Shown here: positions 8,029 to 13,962 of the stretch, in pieces
Layout: every line of letters starts with the position of its first letter
Numbering within the stretch: the first letter of the stretch is position 1
DNA from: Harryflintia acetispora
GTDB taxonomy: Bacteria; Bacillota; Clostridia; Oscillospirales; Ruminococcaceae
Length of the DNA stretch: 64,000 nt
Direction of reading: 5' to 3'
NCBI GenBank assembly: GCA_004340125.1
Contig: SLUK01000002.1
Coordinates: 186,001 to 250,000 of the forward strand
The notes under the pieces: generated by a model
What the model was told of the DNA's origin: nothing
Seen by the model: the letters and a program-made list of their open reading frames with translations, nothing else
Database searches by the model: none
Translations under genes and position numbers: made by a program

Positions 8029-8811
8029 TTATTTCAGTATTGCGCGGGTGTCCTGCCTGTGCTTCCAGGGCATGGCCCCGCGCTGGAGCAGGGAGACCAG
8101 CCACATCGCCAGCAGGCTGATCCCGCTGATCAGGAAGATCACCGCGAACATCTTGTCGAAGGCATAGGCCTTGCGCACCCGGGTCATATAGACCCCGAGC
8201 CCGCCGTTGCCGCCCAGCCATTCGGCCACCACCGCTCCGACGATGGAATAGGCCGTGCTCACCCGCAGCCCGGAAAAGAAGCTTTCCAGCGACGAGGGAA
8301 GCTTGAGCTGCCAAAGAATCTGACGGCGGGAGGCGCCCATCGACTGAAAGAGGCGGACGGTATCCGGGTCCACTGCGGCGAAGCCGCTGAGGATGCTGAC
8401 CACCAGCGGGAAGAAGCAGGTGATGAAAATCAAGGTGATCTTGGGCAGCAGCCCATACCCCAGCCAGAGCACCAGCAGCGGCGCGACGGCAATGGTGGGC
8501 ACCGTCTGGGTGAGTACAATCACCGGATAGACGGCCCGGCGCAGGAACGCAAAGCGGTCCATCGCCACCGCCAGAAAAAAGGCGGCGGCGATGCTCGTCG
8601 ACAGCCCGATGGCGGATTCCGTCAGTGAGACGGCGGCGTTTTGCATGAGCAGGGGAAAATCCCCGATGAAGGCCGCCAGCACCCTGCCGGGCGAAGGGAG
8701 CATGAATGCGGGGATCAGCCCAAGCGCGCAGGCCAGCCACCACAGCAGCAAAAGCAGGGCGAGAAAGCTCAGCGGGTAGAGCTCACTGATGATGCTTGGT
8801 GACTTTTTCAT
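8029..8811 (-). CDS. thiX: ABC transporter permease, thiamine/HMP-type (ThiX-like)
   Basis: 260-residue integral membrane protein of the BPD_transp_1 family with about six hydrophobic segments (for example SFLALLLLLWWLACALG and LIFITCFFPLVVSILSG). The cytoplasmic EAA-type loop is visible as FQSMGASRRQILWQLKLPSS. It pairs with the ATPase and NMT1-like binding protein downstream. ATG 8811 is chosen (GGTGATG upstream); a TTG lies one codon before. The start lies inside the DUF77 gene, overlapping it by 29 bases, so the two are probably translationally coupled. Confidence 0.88.
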   Translation of the reverse strand: MKKSPSIISELYPLSFLALLLLLWWLACALGLIPAFMLPSPGRVLAAFIGDFPLLMQNAAVSLTESAIGLSTSIAAAFFLAVAMDRFAFLRRAVYPVIVLTQTVPTIAVAPLLVLWLGYGLLPKITLIFITCFFPLVVSILSGFAAVDPDTVRLFQSMGASRRQILWQLKLPSSLESFFSGLRVSTAYSIVGAVVAEWLGGNGGLGVYMTRVRKAYAFDKMFAVIFLISGISLLAMWLVSLLQRGAMPWKHRQDTRAILK

Positions 8812-9088
8812 CAATGGTCATCACCCCGGCGTTCGGGTTGTAGGAGATTTTGACATAGGCGGCGACGCTCGGCGCACCCTCGCGGGTACAGATGAGCTGG
8901 CAGTCCTTGACCAGCTGCATGAGGGTGTCGTAGTCCCCCTCCACCGAGGTTTCGAACGGGCCGACATAGGTGGGCAGCCCGCTGCCCTTGAGGTGGGCGA
9001 TCACAGCATCGATAATCCGCACGGCCTCCTCGTTGTTCGGGGCCTTCGGCACCACCTGGATGGCAATGCTTGCTTCTGGTTTTTGCAT
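8783..9088 (-). CDS. Thiamine-binding DUF77/MTH1187-YkoF family protein
   Basis: 101 residues beginning MQKPEASIAIQVVPKAPN, with GLPTYVGPFETSVEGDYD in the middle, typical of the small ferredoxin-like DUF77 family (MTH1187/YkoF), members of which bind thiamine. It is the first gene after the TPP riboswitch and precedes the transporter genes, as is common for this family. Start ATG 9088 is preceded by GGAAG; an upstream in-frame reading covers the riboswitch terminator and is rejected. It is probably cytoplasmic; whether it buffers or senses the imported compound is not known. Confidence 0.85.
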   Translation of the reverse strand: MQKPEASIAIQVVPKAPNNEEAVRIIDAVIAHLKGSGLPTYVGPFETSVEGDYDTLMQLVKDCQLICTREGAPSVAAYVKISYNPNAGVMTIDEKVTKHHQ

Positions 9089-9138
9089 GATGAAACTTCC
9101 TTTCTTTTGCCGGGCTTTGCCCGAAAATTTAAGCAAAC

Positions 9139-9164
9139 AAAAAAGCGCAAGGAAAGCCTTGCGC
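9139..9164 (-). terminator. Expression-platform terminator of the TPP riboswitch
   Basis: On the minus strand GCGCAAGG-CTTT-CCTTGCGC (9164-9145) is followed directly by six T (9144-9139), between the aptamer and the DUF77 gene. Confidence 0.9.
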
Positions 9165-9189
9165 AGAAATTGGCAGATATACAGCAACC

Positions 9190-9301
9190 ATTTCTTCCTA
9201 CGCCGGCATTATCCGGATCAGGTTAAAGGGTTTAGGAGGGGAACGTCCCTCCATTCTCAGCCGAACCGGGATTTATCAATAAATCCTTTCAGCACCCCTG
9301 A
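9190..9301 (-). promoter_or_regulatory. TPP riboswitch (THI element)
   Basis: The minus strand carries the THI-box landmarks in order: AGGGGTGCT (9300-9292), GGCTGAGA, ACCCTTTAACCTGAT and GGATAATGCCGGCGTAGG (about 9215-9198). A perfect intrinsic terminator follows 30 bases on, so this is a transcription-termination switch that should turn off the DUF77-thiXYZ operon when thiamine pyrophosphate is abundant. Confidence 0.96.
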
Positions 9302-9327
9302 TGTTCACTTTTTTGTCACTCGCGTAT

Positions 9328-9356
9328 ATCTTACTGCAATTCTTTTGGCCTGTCAA
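9328..9356 (-). promoter_or_regulatory. Promoter of the TPP-riboswitch operon
   Basis: Minus-strand TTGACA (9356-9351), 17-bp spacer, TAAGAT (9333-9328); transcription would begin about 20 bases before the aptamer. Confidence 0.7.
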
Positions 9357-9428
9357 CCAAAAAGGACTTTTTCTCCCTGGCCTGCAGTGCTATAATGAAG
9401 TTGGAATGTGGGGAGAGGAGGGCCGGTT

Positions 9429-9830
9429 ATGACGCTGGAAGAGAATATCATCGGGATAGAGCATATTGGCATCCCGACGATGGACATCGAGCACACCATC
9501 CAGTTTTACGAGGCGATCGGCTTTGGGCTGGAGTATTTTACCGAGCTTCCGCAGGAGGACGGCAAGTTGATCCGTATGGCGTATCTGCGCCTCAGGAATG
9601 TGGAGATCGGGGTTTACCAGGGAGGCCCGATCGCCGGGAAGAGCGGGGCGATCGATCACCTTGCGCTCAGCGTGGCGGACATCGAGGAGGCGTTCGAGCG
9701 GGTGAAAGAGAAGAAGCTGCCGATGCTTGAGCCGCGGATCCGGACTCTCAACATGTTCGAGCGCAAGGTGCGCTACTTTACGCTTGTCGGTCCCTCGGGG
9801 GAGCAAATTGAATTCAGCCAAAGGATTTAG
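9429..9830 (+). CDS. VOC superfamily (glyoxalase/bleomycin-resistance fold) protein
   Basis: 133 residues with the duplicated beta-alpha-beta-beta-beta pattern of vicinal oxygen chelate proteins: IEHIGIPTMDIEHTIQFYEAIGF opens the first half and IDHLALSVADIEEAFERVKEK the second, ending SGEQIEFSQ. The candidate metal ligands are His in IEHIGI and IDHLAL and Glu in NVEIGVY and EQIEF. Members include methylmalonyl-CoA epimerase and glyoxalase I; the substrate here cannot be named. Start ATG 9429 has GAGGAGG eight bases upstream. It is a single-gene unit convergent with the MATE gene and separated from it by a bidirectional terminator. Confidence 0.85.
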   Translation: MTLEENIIGIEHIGIPTMDIEHTIQFYEAIGFGLEYFTELPQEDGKLIRMAYLRLRNVEIGVYQGGPIAGKSGAIDHLALSVADIEEAFERVKEKKLPMLEPRIRTLNMFERKVRYFTLVGPSGEQIEFSQRI

Positions 9831-9883
9831 ACGGCCGATCTACGGTCACATTCCTTCCGCCGCTTTGTTTTATAAAAAATAAT

Positions 9884-9914
9884 AGCGGGCCGTTGATTCT
9901 TTCAACGGCCCGCT
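9884..9914. terminator. Bidirectional terminator between VOC and MATE genes
   Basis: 13-bp perfect stem (9884-9896 with 9902-9914; AGCGGGCCGTTGA arm). A T-rich run lies on the minus-strand side (9870-9883) and TTCG on the plus side. Confidence 0.85.
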
Positions 9915-9922
9915 TTCGCATA

Positions 9923-11317
9923 TTAGTTGTCGGTGTCGGCGGCCTCATCGTACTGGGAATAGGTGATGGCCTTGTGCTTCCAGCCGCCCTTGAAGTAAAA
10001 GAACATGGTGAGAGCCGCGCCGATTGCCCAACCGAACGCATAGCTGAAGAACATGTTGTCCCGCCCGAAGAAATGGGTAATCAGGTAGGAGGCGGGCACG
10101 CGCGCCGCCCAGAGGGAAAGGATCGAGGAGGCCATGGGGACCACCATCTCGCCCGCGCCGCGCATGACCGAGTTGAAGACAAAGAGAAGCGCAAGCAGAA
10201 CATAGAAGGGAAGGACCCGGTTGAGGTAGGCGCAGCCCGAGGCGATAACCTCCTGCGAGGTGGTGAAGAGCCCCATCAGCTGGGAGCCGAAAAGGATTAC
10301 CCCGCCGCCGAGGACTATGCTCACCAAAACACACATCACCAAAGCCGAGATGGTCCCGCGGTGTACCCTTTTAAGCTTGCCCGCGCCGATGTTCTGCCCC
10401 ACATAGGTGGTGACGGCGTTGGTGATGCTCTGGATGGGGAGGAAGGCGAAGGTATCCAGCTTGTTCGCCACGTTGAAGCCGGCCATGAAAGCGGGGCCGA
10501 AGGAATTGACCAGCGACTGCACCGCGATACTGCCCACCGAGAAGAGTGCCTGCTGGATTCCGGAAGGGATCCCCAGGCGGATAATCTGTACAAAGAGTGG
10601 CTTGACGAAGCGCAGCTTGAAGGGGGAGATGTGGATGAAGTCGTACTTCCTATTGATATAGAAGATGCCGAACACCCATGAGAAGATCTGGGCGATCACG
10701 GTGGCGATCGCCACCCCGGCGACACCCCAATGGAAGTTGATGACGAAGACCAGGTCCAGCACGATGTTGATAAAACAGGCGATGGTCAGGAAGAGCAGCG
10801 GGGTCTTGGAATCGCCCAGCCCCTGCATGATCCCCGAATTGATGTTGAAGCCGAGCGTGCCGATCATGCCGAGGAAGAGGATGATCAGGTAGGTCTTGGC
10901 GTCTGCCATGGTATTTTCCGGCACCTTGATGAAGCGCAGCAGCGGGTCGGCGATCAGCAGGGAGAGGATGGTCAGCGGGACCACTCCCACGATCACGGTG
11001 GTATACATGGTATTCACCGTGTTTGAGACCTGCTCGAAGTCCTTGGCGCCGTAATATTGGGAGATCATCACCAACGCGCCCATGCCGATTCCCATGAAGA
11101 ATGAGGTCATCATGAAAACGACCGGGAAACCGGTACCGACCGCCGCGAGCGCGATCTCGCCGGCAAAGCGTCCCACGACCAGGCTGTCCACCATGTTGTA
11201 AAGCTGCTGGAACATGTTCCCGATCAGGAGCGGAACCGAAAAGAAAAAGATCAGCTTGGCGGGATTTCCGGTGGTCATGTCGGTCATACCAGCTTGTTTT
11301 TTCGCCACATCGGCCAT
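9923..11317 (-). CDS. MATE family efflux transporter
   Basis: 464-residue membrane protein with the two MatE halves; the first starts TTGNPAKLIFFFSVPLLIGN and contains the hallmark NMVDSLVVGRFAGEIALAA, the second follows the FVKPLFVQIIRLGIPSGIQQ segment. It is probably a multidrug or metabolite exporter driven by Na+ or H+; the substrate is unknown. Start ATG 11317 (MADVAKKQAG) is chosen because AAGGAGA lies eight bases upstream; the frame stays open further upstream but runs through a leader hairpin and the promoter. It is transcribed alone, from 11408-11436, through a terminator-like hairpin. Confidence 0.93.
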   Translation of the reverse strand: MADVAKKQAGMTDMTTGNPAKLIFFFSVPLLIGNMFQQLYNMVDSLVVGRFAGEIALAAVGTGFPVVFMMTSFFMGIGMGALVMISQYYGAKDFEQVSNTVNTMYTTVIVGVVPLTILSLLIADPLLRFIKVPENTMADAKTYLIILFLGMIGTLGFNINSGIMQGLGDSKTPLLFLTIACFINIVLDLVFVINFHWGVAGVAIATVIAQIFSWVFGIFYINRKYDFIHISPFKLRFVKPLFVQIIRLGIPSGIQQALFSVGSIAVQSLVNSFGPAFMAGFNVANKLDTFAFLPIQSITNAVTTYVGQNIGAGKLKRVHRGTISALVMCVLVSIVLGGGVILFGSQLMGLFTTSQEVIASGCAYLNRVLPFYVLLALLFVFNSVMRGAGEMVVPMASSILSLWAARVPASYLITHFFGRDNMFFSYAFGWAIGAALTMFFYFKGGWKHKAITYSQYDEAADTDN

Positions 11318-11355
11318 TTTAACGTCTCCTTCCAGATTCAAATGCAAAAGAAATA

Positions 11356-11386
11356 CATGCTGCCGATCGAAAAAATCGGCAGCATG
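11356..11386 (-). terminator. Leader hairpin of the MATE gene, possible attenuator
   Basis: Perfect 12-bp inverted repeat (11356-11367 with 11375-11386, arm CATGCTGCCGAT), 7-base loop, followed on the minus strand by TATTTCTTTTG. It lies between the promoter and the MATE ribosome binding site, so it could terminate most transcripts unless antitermination or translation intervenes. Confidence 0.6.
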
Positions 11387-11407
11387 CGGCTGATACGCGT
11401 TATATAT

Positions 11408-11436
11408 ATGATAGCGCAAATGAAAAGTGATTGCAA
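11408..11436 (-). promoter_or_regulatory. Promoter of the second MATE gene
   Basis: Minus-strand TTGCAA (11436-11431), 17-bp spacer, TATCAT (11413-11408). Confidence 0.6.
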
Positions 11437-11620
11437 GCATTGTTCAAAACAAAAGAATTCGTGAACGATATTTTTCCGTCTTGTGAACAAATTGTTATTC
11501 CAAATTGTAGAAAAAGGATGACAGGAAAAATTACTATAAGTATAAAGGAAGAGTGTTGAAAATCTTTCGTCGTTTTGACTATTATTTTTTTACATTCTGA
11601 AAAAAATGCAGGAGGTTGCA

Positions 11621-11659
11621 ATGAAGATTGCAAAATCAAGCAAGAAACTGCAATTTTAA
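11621..11659 (+). CDS. Possible 12-codon leader minigene
   Basis: AGGAGG (11610-11615), five bases, then ATG and eleven sense codons (MKIAKSSKKLQF) and TAA. A TTGAAA-18-TATTAT promoter-like pair (11556-11585) lies upstream. The rest of the 11440-11680 stretch is AT-rich and otherwise featureless. The near-ideal ribosome binding site is the only real evidence; it may be chance. Confidence 0.25.
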   Translation: MKIAKSSKKLQF

Positions 11660-11679
11660 CTAGCGTTTCTCGTAAAATA

Positions 11680-11688
11680 TGCTATAAT
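11680..11688 (+). promoter_or_regulatory. Extended -10 promoter of the Ser/Glu-repeat lipoprotein
   Basis: TGCTATAAT (TG-n-TATAAT), with no convincing -35 hexamer. The gene at 12354 uses the identical nonamer. Confidence 0.6.
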
Positions 11689-11728
11689 GAGTGAGCAATC
11701 CATCAAAAACAAGGAGTGTCAAATCAAA

Positions 11729-12088
11729 ATGAAAAAGATTTTAGTTTGCATGTTATCTGCAGTTGTTGCTCTTTCCATGGTTGCTTGCGGCTCCACCGCT
11801 TCGGAGTCTTCCTCCGCGAGCGAGCCCACCAGCTCCGTTTCTGAGGAGAGCAGCGAGGCTTCCTCTGAGGAGTCCAGCGAGGCTTCCTCTGAGGAGTCCA
11901 GCGAGGCTTCTTCCGAGGAGAGCAGTGAGGCTTCTTCTGAGGAGAGCAGCGAGGCTTCTTCTGAGGAGTCCAGCGAGGTTTCCTCCGAGGAGAGCAGTGA
12001 GGCTTCTTCTGAGGAGTCCAGCGAGGCTTCCTCCGAGGAGAGCAGCGAGGCTTCCTCTGAGGCCGAGACCTCTTCTGTCGCTGCCTAA
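11729..12088 (+). CDS. Lipoprotein consisting only of a Ser/Glu octapeptide repeat
   Basis: 119 residues. The first 20 form a lipoprotein signal (MKKILVCMLSAVVALSMVAC, lipobox SMVAC). The rest is low complexity: nine copies of EESSEASS (one EESSEVSS), flanked by Ser/Thr-rich ends. There is no folded domain. I do not recognise a function. Ser/Glu spacers of this kind link the lipid anchor to the binding domain in the proteins at 12354 and 19149, so this looks like an anchor and spacer without a cargo domain: a surface coat protein, or a relic after loss of a domain. Start ATG 11729 follows AAGGAG at 12 bases. It has its own promoter and terminator, which argues that it is expressed. Confidence 0.75.
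   Translation: MKKILVCMLSAVVALSMVACGSTASESSSASEPTSSVSEESSEASSEESSEASSEESSEASSEESSEASSEESSEASSEESSEVSSEESSEASSEESSEASSEESSEASSEAETSSVAA
11843..12058 (+). repeat. Nine tandem 24-bp coding repeats
   Basis: Each unit encodes EESSEASS and starts GAGGAG(AGC/TCC)AGYGAGG. Units differ mostly at silent positions (AGC/TCC, CCT/TTC choices), so the repeat has been kept at the protein level or shuffled by recombination. Confidence 0.9.
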
Positions 12089-12125
12089 CTTTTCGCGGCA
12101 TGCACAGCGCAATAAGCGCCATATG

Positions 12126-12159
12126 AAAGCTGTGGATAAACCCACAGCTTTCTTTTTTT
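12126..12159 (+). terminator. Intrinsic terminator after the repeat lipoprotein
   Basis: Stem AAAGCTGTGG / CCACAGCTTT (12126-12135, 12142-12151), loop ATAAAC, then CTTTTTTT. Confidence 0.9.
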
Positions 12160-12280
12160 GACAGATGCTCCAATGCCGTAATAAAACAACCAGAAATTAT
12201 TAAGATAGGCAGTTAAATCTGGAAATATCTATAAAAATAGGATGATTTTGTAAATTACAGCTGTGATTCGGCGGAAACTG

Positions 12281-12289
12281 TGCTATAAT
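12281..12289 (+). promoter_or_regulatory. Extended -10 promoter of the 12354 lipoprotein
   Basis: TGCTATAAT, about 65 bases before the start codon; no clear -35. Confidence 0.55.
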
Positions 12290-12353
12290 CGAAAAGCAAC
12301 TGTCCGGCCCCGGCAGGCCGGCAAAAATTATGTTCGATGATAAGGAGATTCAT

Positions 12354-13070
12354 ATGAAGAAGATTTTAGTCGCGATATTGGCTCTGACCACTGCACTTTC
12401 CATGACCGCCTGCTCGGGCAGCAAACCGGCCGAGCAGGAGACCTCCTCGGCGGGAGAGGCGAGCTCCGCCGTTTCCGAAAGCTCCTCTGAGGCCTCTTCC
12501 GAGGAGACCTCTTCGGAGCAATCCGAGGCGCCCGCCGGCGACACGACTCCCGAGCAGGCCGCTGCTGCGGCGTTTGATGCGTTCAAAGCGCTCGACCAGG
12601 AGAAAATTGCCCAGTACTTTATCGGCGGCGAGAACGTCAATCTCAGCAATATGAGCCCGGTTGCCGATGGGGAAAAACTGAGCAAGCTGTTTGTCGAGAA
12701 CTTCAGCTATGAGCTGGGCGAGATCACCGAGGACGGGGACAGCGCCGTCATCAAGACCAAGGTCACCAATGCGAACATGTCCACCCTCTTCAACGACCTG
12801 ATGGCTTTCGCCATGGAGCAGGCCGTTACGGGTGAGACCGACGAGGCAAAGATCAACCAGGCTGTCGAGGACAAAGTGATCGAGCTGGTCGGCACTGCGA
12901 AGGAGAACCCCGTCACCGCCGAAGTGGACGTCAGGCTCACAAAGGCGAACGGCGTCTGGAAGGTCGAAATGGACGAAAATCTCCTGGATGCCGTCATGGG
13001 CGGCCTGGTAAGCGGTATGGCCGAGATGATGGAGCAGATGGCCGGCGCGCTCACTTCCGCCGCGGAATAA
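12354..13070 (+). CDS. Lipoprotein with Ser/Glu linker and small C-terminal domain
   Basis: 238 residues: signal with lipobox SMTAC, a Ser/Glu/Ala linker to about residue 65, then a domain of about 165 residues (TPEQAAAAAFDAFKALDQEKIAQYFIGG onward is the start) whose pattern of an N-terminal helix pair followed by strands (SAVIKTKVTNANM, TAEVDVRLTKANGVWKVEMDEN) resembles NTF2/SnoaL-like DUF4878 or DUF5105 lipoproteins. The function is unknown. Start ATG 12354 has AAGGAG at seven bases. It is a monocistronic unit just after the repeat-only lipoprotein and shares its promoter type, so the two may be paralogues, one of which has lost its domain (inference). Confidence 0.8.
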   Translation: MKKILVAILALTTALSMTACSGSKPAEQETSSAGEASSAVSESSSEASSEETSSEQSEAPAGDTTPEQAAAAAFDAFKALDQEKIAQYFIGGENVNLSNMSPVADGEKLSKLFVENFSYELGEITEDGDSAVIKTKVTNANMSTLFNDLMAFAMEQAVTGETDEAKINQAVEDKVIELVGTAKENPVTAEVDVRLTKANGVWKVEMDENLLDAVMGGLVSGMAEMMEQMAGALTSAAE

Positions 13071-13102
13071 TAATCAAATCATCAGAACCATCCAAAAGAA
13101 AC

Positions 13103-13128
13103 GGCCCGCCGGCAATTGCCGGCGGGCC
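13103..13128. terminator. Bidirectional terminator
   Basis: Perfect 26-bp palindrome centred on CAATTG with arms GGCCCGCCGGC; it separates the convergent genes at 12354 and 13151. Confidence 0.8.
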
Positions 13129-13150
13129 ATTTAGAATATTCCGGTTAAGG

Positions 13151-13792
13151 TCAAATTTTGGAGTAGCCAAAGCTGTTGGCCAGCGCGTCGATTTTTTCAC
13201 CCGCCTTGCATTTTGGGCAGTCCCGGAAGGAATAGGTGCTGTAGCCGGGGATATCTTCGCGGGTGAAGAGGGGATGGATTTCGACCCCTTCGATCTCGGG
13301 GATGGCGCTGAAGATCGCGGAGATGCCCGCAACCCTGCCATCGTAGTACCGGACGCACTCCAGAGTGCGGTGCATCGTCTTACCGGTGGTGATCGAAGCG
13401 ATCAGGATCAGCACGTTCTTGCCGGAGATCATCGGCTGCAGGTTATCGCGGAAGAGCATCTGTCCGTTCGAGTTGTACTCTGGCGTGACAAGATAGATAT
13501 TTTTATTGCTGTTGACCGAGTGGACGTTGGGTTTGGAGAGCTCCTGCGCGAGATAGCTGCCGATGGTTTCGCTTCCGTCCATGCAGACGATGGTGTTGAC
13601 CAGCGTATTCATCTCATACCGCTTGGCCATCTCAGCCGCCGCATCCATCGCCATCATGTGGCGATGCTTCATGCTGGTGATGTCGATGTAATAATTGATG
13701 TGCGAATGGCTGGTCACAAAGTGGCCCGGGATCGCATCGATCGAGATATTGGTATTCCCCTGGTAATAAATGGTTACACCGTTTTCGTTCAT
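13151..13792 (-). CDS. Orotate-PRTase-like phosphoribosyltransferase
   Basis: 213 residues. The type I PRTase core is visible: MNTLVNTIVCMDGSETIG (first substrate loop) and the PRPP-loop region GKNVLILIASITTGKTM, in which the acidic pair usual before (S/T)TG is replaced by ASI. A C-terminal CPKCKAGEK segment holds a CxxC. Related Clostridial proteins are annotated as orotate phosphoribosyltransferase-like; altered acidic residues may mean a different activity. Start ATG 13792 has GGGAGGG six bases upstream. It is monocistronic and divergent from adenine deaminase, which could point to nucleobase salvage (inference). Confidence 0.75.
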   Translation of the reverse strand: MNENGVTIYYQGNTNISIDAIPGHFVTSHSHINYYIDITSMKHRHMMAMDAAAEMAKRYEMNTLVNTIVCMDGSETIGSYLAQELSKPNVHSVNSNKNIYLVTPEYNSNGQMLFRDNLQPMISGKNVLILIASITTGKTMHRTLECVRYYDGRVAGISAIFSAIPEIEGVEIHPLFTREDIPGYSTYSFRDCPKCKAGEKIDALANSFGYSKI

Positions 13793-13824
13793 GAGAACCC
13801 TCCCTTTCAAAACACGTTTGTTAT

Positions 13825-13853
13825 ATTATAGCAGCATTGACAAATTTTATCAA
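13825..13853 (-). promoter_or_regulatory. Promoter of the PRTase-like gene
   Basis: Minus-strand TTGATA (13853-13848), 17-bp spacer, TATAAT (13830-13825). Confidence 0.8.
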
Positions 13854-13902
13854 TTATTTCTTTGGATTTTATTTATTTTAAACGGAGCGATTGCCTTTTT
13901 AC

Positions 13903-13931
13903 TTGATTTCCCTGCAGGAGTATATTACAAT
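13903..13931 (+). promoter_or_regulatory. Promoter of adenine deaminase
   Basis: TTGATT (13903-13908), 17-bp spacer, TACAAT (13926-13931). No purine riboswitch is visible in the short leader. Confidence 0.6.
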
Positions 13932-13962
13932 AGTGTTTAAAAATAATGGGAGGGGTGTGCCT

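Noticed and set aside
6998..8743. A 581-codon minus-strand frame that would fuse a long N-terminus to the ThiY-like protein
   Set aside because: The first 243 codons are an out-of-frame reading of the permease gene; the true start with a lipoprotein signal and ribosome site is at 8014.
11843..12058. CRISPR-like or VNTR noncoding array
   Set aside because: Units are contiguous with no spacers, and differences are mostly silent within a coding frame.
11724..12173. Arg/Pro- and Leu-rich open frames over the 24-bp repeat region on both strands
   Set aside because: A 24-bp repeat is open in several frames by arithmetic; only the frame with signal peptide and ribosome site is credible.
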